Shown: piece by piece, positions 25,928-34,165 of the stretch
How the letters are laid out: every line of letters begins with the position of its first letter
Numbering within the stretch: position 1 is the stretch's first letter
From: CAWIUB01 sp963839175
GTDB lineage: Bacteria > Actinomycetota > Actinomycetes > Mycobacteriales > Jatrophihabitantaceae
DNA length: 64,000 nt
NCBI GenBank assembly: GCA_963839175.1
Contig: CAWIUB010000048.1
Coordinates: 1 to 64,000 of the forward strand
Direction of reading: 5' to 3'
Translations under genes and position numbers: made by a program
The notes under the pieces: generated by a model
What the model saw: the letters and a program-made list of their open reading frames with translations, nothing else
Databases searched by the model: none
Told to the model about the DNA's origin: nothing

Positions 25928-27706
25928 ATGACCATGACGAGTCCGGGCGCTCGCCGCGGCAGCGCGGGCAGGCGACCGTCGACGGCGGCGGGTGCCACGG
26001 TTCACGGCTCGGCCCAACAGGCGAGTGAGGCGACCCCGGACGCCTCCGCGACCGCACGTCGAGCAGCCGACAGCGCCGCCTGGACCGAGCCGGTTGCGAA
26101 GCCCAGCATCACCGCGATCCTGTCCGCCGCCGCTGGCACGGTCACTCAGGGCAGGGCGGTGGCGCGGGAAGCTGGCCACCTGACCCGCGAACTGCTGCGG
26201 ATTGCGAACGGCTCCTCCTCGGTGGCGGCGGCCAAAGGGGACTGGCGATTCGCCGACCCGACGTGGACCGAGAACCCGCTCTACCGGCGGGTCGGGCAGG
26301 CCTATCTGGCGTTCACGGGGTCGATGGACCGGCTCGTCGATGAACTGGAGAAGTCGGGAAAGGACTCGGATCAGGCCCGGCTTGCCGTCACCGTGATGAC
26401 CAGCGCGCTGGCACCCACGAATTTCCTGCTCGGGAACCCAGCGGCGATCAAGAAAACGTTTGAGACTGGCGGCGCCAATCTCGCCCGCGGGCTGCGCAAC
26501 TGGGCCGACGATGTCCGGCACAACGGCGGCCTGCCCTCGATGGCCGATCGGCAGGCCCTGCAAGTCGGCCGCGACCTGGCCCTCACCCCCGGATCGGTCG
26601 TCGAGCGGGACGGGGTCGCCGAGCTGATCCAGTACACGCCAACCACCGACGCCGTCCACCAGCGGCCGGTGCTCATCGTGCCGCCGCCGATCGGCCGGTT
26701 CTACTTCGCCGACCTGCGCCCGGGCCGCAGCTTCGTCGAATACTCGGTATCGCGCGGGCTGCAGGTCTTCTTGCTCAGTTGGCGTAACCCAGGCAAGGCG
26801 CAAGCGGACTGGGATTTCGACACCTACGCGGCTCGGGTGCTGCACGCCATCGACGCCGTCCGCGATGTCACGGGTTCAGACGATGTGAACACCATCGGGT
26901 TCTGCGCCGGCGGCATCATCGCCGCTGGTGTCCTCAACCACCTCGCTGCGACCGGAGATCCGCGAGTCCATTCCGCATCCTTCGCGGTGACCATGCTGGA
27001 CTTCGGCCAGCGGGCACCGATCCAGGCTTTCTCCAACGCGAACCTGCTGTCCGTTGCCCGCGCACGGACCCGCCGTGCCGGCGGCATCTCAGCCCGCGAC
27101 ATGGGCGCCGCGTTCACCCTCATGCGGCCCAACGATCTGATCTGGAACTTCTGGGTCAACAACTACCTGCTGGGCCAAGCCCCGCCCGTCTTCGACATCC
27201 TGTCCTGGAACGCCGACGGCACGAACCTGCCCGCCGCCCTGCACCTTCAGTTCCTCGACATGTTCGAAGCCAACACACTCTGCCAGCCAGGCGCGGTCAA
27301 GGTGCTGGACACGCCGGTCGACCTGTCCACCATCAAGGTCCCCACCTTCGTCACCGGCGCGGTCACCGACCACCTGACGCCGTGGAAGGGCTGCTACCGC
27401 ACCACCCAGTTGTTGTCCGGACCGATGACATTCGTACTCAGCAGCAGCGGCCACATCCAAAGCCTCGTCAACCCCCCAGGCAACCCGAAAGCCGCCTACT
27501 ACACGAGCCCGCAAACCGGGTCCGACCCCGACCAGTGGCTGGCGAACGCCACCAAACACACCGGGTCGTGGTGGCAGGAATGGGCAGACTGGATCATCGC
27601 GTACTCCGGCGGCCAACGCCCTGCCCCGCAAACCCTCGGCAGCCCTACCTTTCAACCGATCACCGCGGCCCCTGGGGACTACGTCCGTCAACCACCCGGA
27701 GCATGA
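25928..27706 (+). CDS. phaC: class I poly(3-hydroxyalkanoate) synthase PhaC (first copy)
   Basis: A 592-residue alpha/beta-hydrolase-fold polymerase that links (R)-3-hydroxyacyl-CoA into storage polyester. The N-terminal 90 residues are Ala/Ser-rich. The lipase-like box GFCAGG places the nucleophile at about Cys326. The charge relay is completed by Asp in GAVTDHLTPWKGCY and His in SSSGHIQSLVNP. ATG 25928 follows AAAGGGA at ideal spacing and is preferred to an in-frame upstream ATG. No phaA, phaB or phasin gene is adjacent. A second synthase lies at 45577-47235. Confidence 0.93.
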   Translation: MTMTSPGARRGSAGRRPSTAAGATVHGSAQQASEATPDASATARRAADSAAWTEPVAKPSITAILSAAAGTVTQGRAVAREAGHLTRELLRIANGSSSVAAAKGDWRFADPTWTENPLYRRVGQAYLAFTGSMDRLVDELEKSGKDSDQARLAVTVMTSALAPTNFLLGNPAAIKKTFETGGANLARGLRNWADDVRHNGGLPSMADRQALQVGRDLALTPGSVVERDGVAELIQYTPTTDAVHQRPVLIVPPPIGRFYFADLRPGRSFVEYSVSRGLQVFLLSWRNPGKAQADWDFDTYAARVLHAIDAVRDVTGSDDVNTIGFCAGGIIAAGVLNHLAATGDPRVHSASFAVTMLDFGQRAPIQAFSNANLLSVARARTRRAGGISARDMGAAFTLMRPNDLIWNFWVNNYLLGQAPPVFDILSWNADGTNLPAALHLQFLDMFEANTLCQPGAVKVLDTPVDLSTIKVPTFVTGAVTDHLTPWKGCYRTTQLLSGPMTFVLSSSGHIQSLVNPPGNPKAAYYTSPQTGSDPDQWLANATKHTGSWWQEWADWIIAYSGGQRPAPQTLGSPTFQPITAAPGDYVRQPPGA

Positions 27707-27786
27707 CCGAGCACTCGGAGCAAGCTGTCGCTGGACGGTCGGACGTACGGGTTGCTTCGCGGTTCAGCCAAGGGCTGCGCGTTCTG

Positions 27787-29169
27787 TTAGCTGATCGGCT
27801 CGAAGGTGGCGGTGAAGTGGCGTAAGGCTGGGGGTTCGTCGACGATGCGGTAGCCGGTGAGTTCGCCGGCGCGCCGGGCGACGTGCTCGCAGACTTCGAT
27901 CACGTAGTCGATGTGGCTTTGAGTGTATGTACGGCGTGGAATGGCCAGGCGCACCAGATCGAGTGGTGCGGGTTTCTCTGACCCGTCTGGCTGGCGGCCG
28001 AACATTACGGTGCCGATTTCGCAGCTGCGCACCCCGCCGGCCTCGTAAAGTGCGAGCGCGAGTGCCTGGCCGGGGTATTGCGCGGGTGGGATGTGTGGCA
28101 GCAGGGCTCGGGCGTCCAGATAGACGGCGTGCCCGCCGATCGGGCTCAGTACTGGCACTCCGGCGCGCTGCAGCGCTTTGCCGAGGTACCCGGTCGAGCG
28201 GATCCGGTATCGGAGGTATTCATGATCGACGACCTCGCGCAGTCCTTGCGCCACTGCCTCGAGGTCGCGCCCGGCCAACCCACCGTAGGTAGGGAACCCT
28301 TCGGTGAGGATCAGCACGCTGCGGCACTTATTCGCCAGGCCGTCGTCGTTCATGGCGAGCCATCCGCCGATGTTGCCCATCGGGTCCTTCTTCGCGCTCA
28401 TCGTCATGCCGTCGGCCAGCACGGCGATGTCGCGCACGATGTCGGTCACGTCGCGGCCGGACTGCCCGGGCTCGCGCTCGCGGATGAACCAGGCGTTCTC
28501 TGCGAAGCGGCAGGCGTCGAGGAACAGCGGCTTGCCGTACGCGTCGCACACATCGCGGATCGCGCGCAGATTCGCCAGCGAGACGGGCTGCCCACCACCG
28601 CTGTTGTTGGTGATCGTCACGAACACGACTGGTACGTCCTCGCCCCGCGCACGCAGCAACGCCTCGAGTGCCTCAACATCCATGTTGCCCTTGAACGGGT
28701 GCTCGGCCTTCGGGTCGCGACCCTCGGCGATGACGAGATCGACAGCCTCCGCCCCGGAGTGCTCGACGTTGGCCCGGGTCGTATCGAAGTGGGTGTTGTT
28801 CGGCACCACCTTGCCAGGCCCTCCGAGGACACTGAAGATGATCTTCTCGGCGGCCCGGCCCTGGTGAGTGGGGATCACGTGCTCGAACGGGAACAGGTCG
28901 CGCACGGCGTCACGGAACACGTAATAGGACGGCGACCCGGCATAGGACTCGTCCCCATGCTGGATCGCGGCCCACTGATCGCGACTCATCGCGCCGGTGC
29001 CTGAGTCGGTGAGCAGGTCGATCAGTACGTCCCGGGCCTTCACTTTGAACAGGTTGTAGCCGGCCTCGCCCATGGCTACCTGGCGCTGCCGCCACGTCGT
29101 CATCCGCAGCGGCTCCACCGAGTGGATGCGGAACGGCTCGATGATCGTGCGGAACGCAGGCGCACTCAT
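27787..29169 (-). CDS. tryptophanase/tyrosine phenol-lyase family beta-eliminating lyase
   Basis: A 460-residue fold-type I PLP enzyme. It matches the TnaA/TPL family along its length: EPFRIHSVEPLRMTT, IDLLTDSGTGAMS, GDESYAGSPSYY, IPTHQGRAAE, FLDACRFAENAWFI, the PLP Lys in MTMSAKKDPMGNIGG, and EGFPTYGGLAGRD. The reaction is cleavage of Trp to indole or Tyr to phenol, plus pyruvate and ammonia. At the position of the TPL specificity Arg (SMERG) it has CEIG, as in tryptophanases, so indole production is favoured. ATG 29169 aligns with family N-termini; longer starts do not. It is convergent with phaC. Confidence 0.87.
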   Translation of the reverse strand: MSAPAFRTIIEPFRIHSVEPLRMTTWRQRQVAMGEAGYNLFKVKARDVLIDLLTDSGTGAMSRDQWAAIQHGDESYAGSPSYYVFRDAVRDLFPFEHVIPTHQGRAAEKIIFSVLGGPGKVVPNNTHFDTTRANVEHSGAEAVDLVIAEGRDPKAEHPFKGNMDVEALEALLRARGEDVPVVFVTITNNSGGGQPVSLANLRAIRDVCDAYGKPLFLDACRFAENAWFIREREPGQSGRDVTDIVRDIAVLADGMTMSAKKDPMGNIGGWLAMNDDGLANKCRSVLILTEGFPTYGGLAGRDLEAVAQGLREVVDHEYLRYRIRSTGYLGKALQRAGVPVLSPIGGHAVYLDARALLPHIPPAQYPGQALALALYEAGGVRSCEIGTVMFGRQPDGSEKPAPLDLVRLAIPRRTYTQSHIDYVIEVCEHVARRAGELTGYRIVDEPPALRHFTATFEPIS

Positions 29170-29218
29170 GCTGTGGATCGTGCTCCGCGGCTGGGACCCG
29201 GTAAACAGCAGTCCAGCA

Positions 29219-29301
29219 CCTAGCGATCGGTCTGCACCTCGCGGCCCCCTTGATGATCTTCGGCTCGGCGGGCCACTCCTCGATGCTGACCGGTCGCTAG
29301 G
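29219..29301. repeat. inverted repeat upstream of the tryptophanase gene
   Basis: CCTAGCGATCGGTC (29219-29232) and GACCGGTCGCTAGG (29288-29301) are inverted copies at 13 of 14 positions, with a 55-bp spacer. They lie 50-130 bp upstream of the lyase start, so they could be paired operator half-sites or an RNA stem in the leader. Confidence 0.5.
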
Positions 29302-29479
29302 CGAGCGCGACCCTCCGCCCGGTGCCACCGGAGGGGTCGTTCACCACGGCACCGACACTCGGAGTCTTGATCCGAAGATCGCGAGCGACGCCACGGGTGG
29401 ACCCGGGCACGCGTAGGTCGCGGCACGTAGCCGGCGGTTGCGACACCGGACGGACGCGCGCGCGCCGCTGGCGTCGTAG

Positions 29480-29694
29480 CGTTCCGATCGTGGTGCGCGC
29501 GACCTGCACGACAGCGTCGCGCACGCGATGCCGCCGGTCAACGTGCAGGCCGGTGCTGCTGCGTACGTGGTGCAGCGCCGCCCGGCGGCGAAGGACGCGC
29601 TGGCCGCGATCCAGCGTGCCGGCGGCGATGTGCTCGACGAGCTGACCGCGATGCTGACGCTGCTGCGCGGAGGAACGAGGTCGGCGCGCTGCTC
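29480..29694 (+). pseudogene. remnant of a HisKA_3 sensor histidine kinase (DHp helices)
   Basis: In frame from 29480 the plus strand encodes RDLHDSVAHAM with the phosphoacceptor His, then PVNVQAGAAAYVVQRRP and GGDVLDELTAMLTLLR. These are the two helices of a NarL-partner histidine kinase. The ATP-binding domain, sensor part and response regulator are all missing, and a stop lies directly upstream. Confidence 0.6.
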
Positions 29695-29820
29695 GTCGCG
29701 GCCGGACTGGGCACCGCATCTCACGTAGGCCTATTAGGTGACCGCCGAGGATCGCCGATTACGTATCGCACACGCTGCGTAGATTCTCCCAGGGCGACCG
29801 CTGTTATACGCGTCGAGTGA

Positions 29821-30408
29821 TCAGCAATCACCCTGGATTTTTCCGGGACTGCGGTACCTGACGTTGCGGATTTGCGAACTACGTCTGCGGCGCCGGTAGT
29901 AGGCGACGGTGACGGCGCCGAGCAGTGGGCCCCACACCAGTAGCGGCGCGTAGCAGGCGGCCATGACAAAGCCAGCCAGACCGTGCGGCGCGTCCGGGTC
30001 GCCGTTGTTCTCCGGCCCGAACCACATGGCAGCACCAGTCCAGTTGATGACGGTAACGGCGACGGCGCCGGCTCCGGCCACCAAGACGACGGCTGCGGCG
30101 GGCAGGCGCCGACCGCCGACCATGGGCAGCGACGCAGGCAACCGTTCCCCCCAAGGCCGGACCAGGCCGAGGGTCAGCAGCGCGAGTGCCTCGGCGAGCA
30201 GGCCGAGGACGATGACGTACAAGGTGATCCAGCCTGGTGCCGCGTACAGCTCTGCCAGCTCGCCGGTGAACCCGACCGGTATGCCGACGCCGAGCGCGAT
30301 CCGCCACAGCCCGGACGGCAGCGCCGTGAGCGGAACGAGATGCGCGGCGGCGTGGGCCCAGCGGGGGACGCCGGGCGAAGGTGCGGTTGAGTGGTGGAGG
30401 AATCTCAC
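29821..30408 (-). CDS. polytopic membrane protein, four helices, unknown function
   Basis: A 195-residue protein from GTG 30408, with GAGGAG eight bases upstream. Hydrophobic segments lie at about residues 27-45, 55-80, 100-125 and 145-170. The gene ends in a basic cytosolic tail (YYRRRRRSSQ). The loop WFGPENNGDPDAPHGLAGF is polar and probably extracellular. Proteins of this shape are common in actinobacteria as uncharacterised membrane proteins. No partner is apparent. Confidence 0.6.
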   Translation of the reverse strand: MRFLHHSTAPSPGVPRWAHAAAHLVPLTALPSGLWRIALGVGIPVGFTGELAELYAAPGWITLYVIVLGLLAEALALLTLGLVRPWGERLPASLPMVGGRRLPAAAVVLVAGAGAVAVTVINWTGAAMWFGPENNGDPDAPHGLAGFVMAACYAPLLVWGPLLGAVTVAYYRRRRRSSQIRNVRYRSPGKIQGDC

Positions 30409-30831
30409 GGTGACTGCTCCTCGCGTCGAGTCTTCAACCTCGTCACCATCTTGGGCGCCGACTGGCGGGCGCACATCGGGCCTCTCCCCGAGTTCAACCC
30501 TGAACACGGTTGAGCCCGCCGAGCAGGGCTCCGTTTCAAACGCAGGGTCGGTGCACGCCACAGCAATGCGAGGCGAGGGGACCCGGCGCCTACAGCACCG
30601 AGGCCGAATAACTCATAGGCCGGCCACGCGCAGACGGCTCGGGAGCGCTGCACGACTGCGTACCCACTGTGCGCGGTACGGAAGCGCACTCAGGCAGCCG
30701 AGTGAAGATGATGTTTGCCGATCATGTATCGCTGCACGCGCTGGGCGTCCCGTCGGCGGAGCTTCGATATGCGTGCTCCATCGGCACGAATGGCGGCCTA
30801 TGTTGCTGGATCGGCGTCGGCGTGTCTTGGT
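30409..30831. other. intergenic stretch without a supported gene
   Basis: I see no ORF with a recognisable domain, ribosome binding site and plausible composition on either strand. The stretch ends in the GCTCA microsatellite. Confidence 0.5.
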
Positions 30832-30885
30832 GCTCAGCTCAGCTCAGCTCAGCTCAGCTCAGCTCAGCTCAGCTCAGCTCAGCTC
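30832..30885. repeat. GCTCA pentanucleotide microsatellite, nearly 11 copies
   Basis: A perfect run of GCTCA units covers 54 bp, an unusual structure in high-GC actinobacterial DNA. Its right end supplies the TGA stop codon of the minus-strand VOC fragment. The length is expected to vary by slippage. Confidence 0.95.
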
Positions 30886-31170
30886 CGTTCAGTTCGGGTC
30901 GTGCGGTGCTGCTCTAATTGGATCAGGTTTCCACAGGTGTCCTCGAGCACGGCGGTGATGGCCGGCCCCAGGTCGGTCGGCTCTTGGGTGAAGGTGACGC
31001 CGAGTGCGCGCAGCCGCTCGTGCACGGCCTGCAGGTCGTCGACCGCGAAGGTCGTCCATGGGATACCGTCCGCCACGAGTGCGGCCTTGAATGGTGCGGC
31101 GGCTGGGTGTGCGTCCGGCTCGAGCAGCAGCTGAACGCCCTCCGGGTCCTGAGGATCGACGACTGTAAGC
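30879..31170 (-). pseudogene. VOC family protein, N-terminally truncated
   Basis: The minus strand encodes HRWLTVVDPQDPEGVQLLLE, then the second VOC module (ADGIPWTTFAVDDLQAVHER, LGVTFTQEP, LEDTCGNLIQL). This matches the lactoylglutathione-lyase-like subfamily from roughly residue 45 onward. Upstream in this frame there is a stop and no first beta-alpha unit, so the gene has lost its start. The stop codon falls in the GCTCA repeat. Confidence 0.6.
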
Positions 31171-31452
31171 CACCGGTGTTCCGAACGGGATCCGGCGCTA
31201 TGCCCGTTGCAGGGGCGACGTCGATGCTATGGGCCGGCCAGATTGACAGCAGCCATCAAGTGAGGACTGTGGCCGCTACGGAGGGTGAGGGTCGCCGGGG
31301 TGCTCCACCCTGGCAGTCGGCGACGGATCGATTCGGCGCGCTCTGGGCTTGAGCGAGCCGGTGTCGGGGACCGACGTTCTGTGCGTGCAGGTTCGGCTCC
31401 GCCATCGCGTTTGGTTGGTTGACTCAGGGTCGTGCGGTCGGGTATGGAGGCG

Positions 31453-32352
31453 TTAGGGGTGATCTGCGCTGGGGGTGTCGACGTCGATGCAGAGCACTTG
31501 TCCGGTGCGGTCGGCGATGAGCGCGTCGACCTGGTCGAAGCCGCGCCAGTGCTGGCCGACGATGAACAGGGTGCGCCCGTGCGGGCCGCCGAGGGCGTAG
31601 GAGAAACCGGGCCGGTCGAACTCGATGCGGTCGAGGATCTGGCCGCCTTCGCGGACGCGCAGGGCGGCGCCGCCGGGGTCGGTGTCGCGGCCGGTCATGG
31701 CGCGCACGTCGGCGGCACCGGTCCAGATGGCGCCTTCGGCGTCGATGCAGATGCCGTCCGGGCCGATGCCTTCGGCCCAGATCCGCCGGTTGGTGAGCGA
31801 GCCGTCCGGTTGGATGTCGAATGCGGTGAGCCGTCCGGCGACGGACTCGGCGACGACGAGGGTGGAGCCGTCCGGGGTGATGACCATGCCGTTGGGGAAG
31901 TGGATGTCTTCGGCGACGCGTCGGGCGGTGTCGTCGGCTGCGACGAGGGCGATCATGCCGGGTTCGGGGAATTGGCCGGCAAGCAGGTTGGAGGTATCGG
32001 CGCCGTTGAGGTAGAGGTTGCCGCGCTGGTGGTCGACGACGATCTCGTTCCAGTTGTGCCGCGCCACCCCGGTCAGGTCGGCGTGCGGTACGAATGAGCC
32101 GTCGGGCTCCTGCCGCAGCAGCGACTCGCCGGTGACCAGCAGCCGCCCGTCGGGCAGCCAGTCGATCGACCAGCCCAGCGCCTGACGCCCGGGCGCCATC
32201 ACCTGGCTGTGCCCGTCGAGGTCGGTCGCGATGATCTCGCCGACAGCCCAGTGTGCGAACCACAGCCGGCCGTCGTGCCAGCGGGCGGACTCCACGAAGG
32301 CCAACCCGTCCAGCACGACGCGCGGTCCGCGGACGCTCGCGTTGGGATTCAT
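31453..32352 (-). CDS. SMP-30/gluconolactonase/LRE family protein
   Basis: A 299-residue six-bladed beta-propeller. Features are LAFVESARWHDGRLWFAHWA with the first metal Glu, HNWNEIVVDHQRGNLYLNGAD, the FPNGMVITPDGSTLVVAES metal site with Asn, and GPDGICIDAEGAIWTG with Asp. Members are calcium- or zinc-dependent lactonases that open sugar lactones or related esters. The gene is divergent from a TetR regulator with a palindromic operator between them, so control by that regulator is likely. Confidence 0.9.
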   Translation of the reverse strand: MNPNASVRGPRVVLDGLAFVESARWHDGRLWFAHWAVGEIIATDLDGHSQVMAPGRQALGWSIDWLPDGRLLVTGESLLRQEPDGSFVPHADLTGVARHNWNEIVVDHQRGNLYLNGADTSNLLAGQFPEPGMIALVAADDTARRVAEDIHFPNGMVITPDGSTLVVAESVAGRLTAFDIQPDGSLTNRRIWAEGIGPDGICIDAEGAIWTGAADVRAMTGRDTDPGGAALRVREGGQILDRIEFDRPGFSYALGGPHGRTLFIVGQHWRGFDQVDALIADRTGQVLCIDVDTPSADHP

Positions 32353-32401
32353 CTCGACCCACCTCCATCCGAGAACTAGACCGGACGGTACAGTTCCTCA
32401 G

Positions 32402-32416
32402 ACTGGACTGTCCAGT
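32402..32416. promoter_or_regulatory. palindromic TetR operator between SMP-30 and tetR genes
   Basis: ACTGGAC-T-GTCCAGT is a perfect 15-bp palindrome. A -10-like TATGAT (32416-32421) follows it, only eight bases before the GTG start of the TetR gene, so that transcript is probably leaderless. Repressor binding here would block both divergent promoters. Confidence 0.7.
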
Positions 32417-32429
32417 ATGATTCGGCGCT

Positions 32430-33107
32430 GTGACGTCCGCTGCGCCAGGCGAGCCCACCGATGAGCGCCGTTCGGACCGCAAGCGCCGCGCCATCATCGA
32501 GGCCGCGAACGCGGCGTTTCTCGACCACGGCTACCGCGGCACCAGCATGGACGCGGTCGCTGCCGCCGCCGGGGTGTCCAAGCAGACGGTCTACCAGCAC
32601 TTCGGGGACAAGCAGCGGCTGTTCCGCGAGCTGATCGCCGCCACCGTGCAGTCGGCCAGCGACCCGGTCTATGACGAGGTGCGCCGGCTGGCCGACAGCG
32701 GCAGCCTGGACAACGACCTACGTGATCTCGCCCGCCGGCTGCTCACCCTGGTGCTGCAACCGACCATGATGCGGCTGCGACGCCTGGTCATCGCCGAGGC
32801 CCGCGCGTTCCCCGACCTCGGGCGCGTCTTCTACGACCTGGGCCCCGGGCGCACGATCGCAGCGCTCGCCGACACCTTCGCCGACCTGACCCGGCAGGGC
32901 CGACTCAACGCGCCCGACGCGACACTCGCCGCCGCCCAGTTCAACTGGCTCGTCATGTCCGCCCCGCTCAACCAAGCGATGCTGCTCGGCCACGACGACC
33001 CGCCGACAACTCGCGAGATCAACAGATGGGCCGACGGCGGCGTGCGCACCTTCCTCGCCGCCTACGCCGACCATCCCTCGGCAGGGCAGGCCGCAAAGCA
33101 GCGGTGA
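32430..33107 (+). CDS. TetR/AcrR family transcriptional regulator
   Basis: A 225-residue repressor with a typical N-terminal helix-turn-helix: KRRAIIEAANAAFLDHGYRG, then TSMDAVAAAAGVSKQTVYQHFGDK (residues about 14-57). An alpha-helical ligand-binding C-terminal domain of the TetR_C AefR-like kind follows. The GTG start is nearly at the predicted transcription start. It is divergent from the SMP-30 gene and probably autoregulates through the palindrome at 32402-32416. The ligand is unknown, perhaps the lactone handled by the SMP-30 protein. Confidence 0.9.
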   Translation: MTSAAPGEPTDERRSDRKRRAIIEAANAAFLDHGYRGTSMDAVAAAAGVSKQTVYQHFGDKQRLFRELIAATVQSASDPVYDEVRRLADSGSLDNDLRDLARRLLTLVLQPTMMRLRRLVIAEARAFPDLGRVFYDLGPGRTIAALADTFADLTRQGRLNAPDATLAAAQFNWLVMSAPLNQAMLLGHDDPPTTREINRWADGGVRTFLAAYADHPSAGQAAKQR

Positions 33108-33315
33108 CGCCCTCCCAGTCGGCAATCACCGATCGCCACCGGATCGGTCGGCGCGATCCTCCCTGCCGATTCGGTGCGGCCTTCCATCCGCATGCTCGGC
33201 TCGGCGCGGGATCGTTATGCGCGCTCGACGCCTAAAAGACTTCCTATTGGCGGGCGGGCGCTGATCGGGCAGATTCGGAAGCGTTCGGGCTGGCGGGTGG
33301 TATCGGAGGTCAGGG

Positions 33316-34155
33316 GTGGCTGGCGTATCGGGCCGGGGTGCCGGCCTGCGTTCGGGGTTGTGGCTGCCGCTGTTCGACGAGCTCGCCGACCCCCTCGTGG
33401 TCGCGCGTCTGGCGGCGCGGGCGGAGGAGGCGGGCTGGCACGGGGTGTTCGTGTGGGATCACGTGCGCTGGGGGCCGCCGGTGCGGCAGGTGGCGGACCC
33501 GTGGATCACGCTGGCGGCCGTTGCGGTGGCTACCGAACGAGTGCGGCTCGGCCCGATGGTCACGCCGCTGCCCCGGCGCCGCCCGGTGAAGGTCGCTCGG
33601 GAGACGGCGACGCTCGACGTGCTCAGCGGGGGTCGGCTCGTCCTCGGTGTCGGCTTGGGCGGCGATGCGTTCGGCGGCGAACTGTCCAAGACCGGTGAGC
33701 AGCTCGATGACCGGCTGCGGGGGCAGATGCTCGACGAGTCGTTGGAGATCCTCACCGCTGCCTGGTCCGGTGCGCCGGTGCGGCATCACGGCCGGCACTA
33801 CCTGGTGGACGGCATCCAGTTCCTGCCCACGCCGGTGCAGCGGCCCAGCATGCCGGTGTGGACGGCCGGGTTCCCGGGCAACGTGAAGCCGCTGCGCCGG
33901 GCCGCCCGCTACCAGGGATTCGTTCCGGTCAACCTCGACCACCCCGATCGGCTCGCCGAGGCGGTCGCCACGATTTCCGGTCTGCGCAGCGATCCGGCGG
34001 CCCCCCACGACGTCGCGATCGGCCTGCCGCCGGGCACCGATCCGGTGCCCTATGCCGAGGTGGGTGCCACCTGGTGGCTGACCGACTTCGACCCCCGGAC
34101 GCTGTCGCTGGACCGAGTCCGTGGCGTGCTGCGCGACGGCCCGGCACCACGATGA
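33316..34155 (+). CDS. LLM-class flavin-dependent oxidoreductase
   Basis: A 279-residue luciferase-like monooxygenase or F420-dependent oxidoreductase. It has the TIM-barrel start LRSGLWLPLFDELADPLVVA, GWHGVFVWDHV, and TERVRLGPMVTPLPRRRPVKVARETATLDVLSGGRLVLGVGLGG, the usual flavin/F420-binding core. GTG 33316 follows GGAGG. The substrate is unknown. It stops ten bases before the left end of an IS element, so its former downstream neighbour has been lost. Confidence 0.88.
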   Translation: MAGVSGRGAGLRSGLWLPLFDELADPLVVARLAARAEEAGWHGVFVWDHVRWGPPVRQVADPWITLAAVAVATERVRLGPMVTPLPRRRPVKVARETATLDVLSGGRLVLGVGLGGDAFGGELSKTGEQLDDRLRGQMLDESLEILTAAWSGAPVRHHGRHYLVDGIQFLPTPVQRPSMPVWTAGFPGNVKPLRRAARYQGFVPVNLDHPDRLAEAVATISGLRSDPAAPHDVAIGLPPGTDPVPYAEVGATWWLTDFDPRTLSLDRVRGVLRDGPAPR

Positions 34156-34165
34156 GGCACTGATG

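Noticed and set aside
29166..29219. 17-residue leader ORF before the tryptophanase gene, overlapping its ATG
   Set aside because: It has no Trp codon and no TnaC-like sequence, and its ribosome binding site is poor. The overlap alone is weak evidence.
30669..30958. Plus-strand ORFs crossing the GCTCA repeat (SAQLS repeats)
   Set aside because: They are composition artefacts of the microsatellite, with no domain or start signal.
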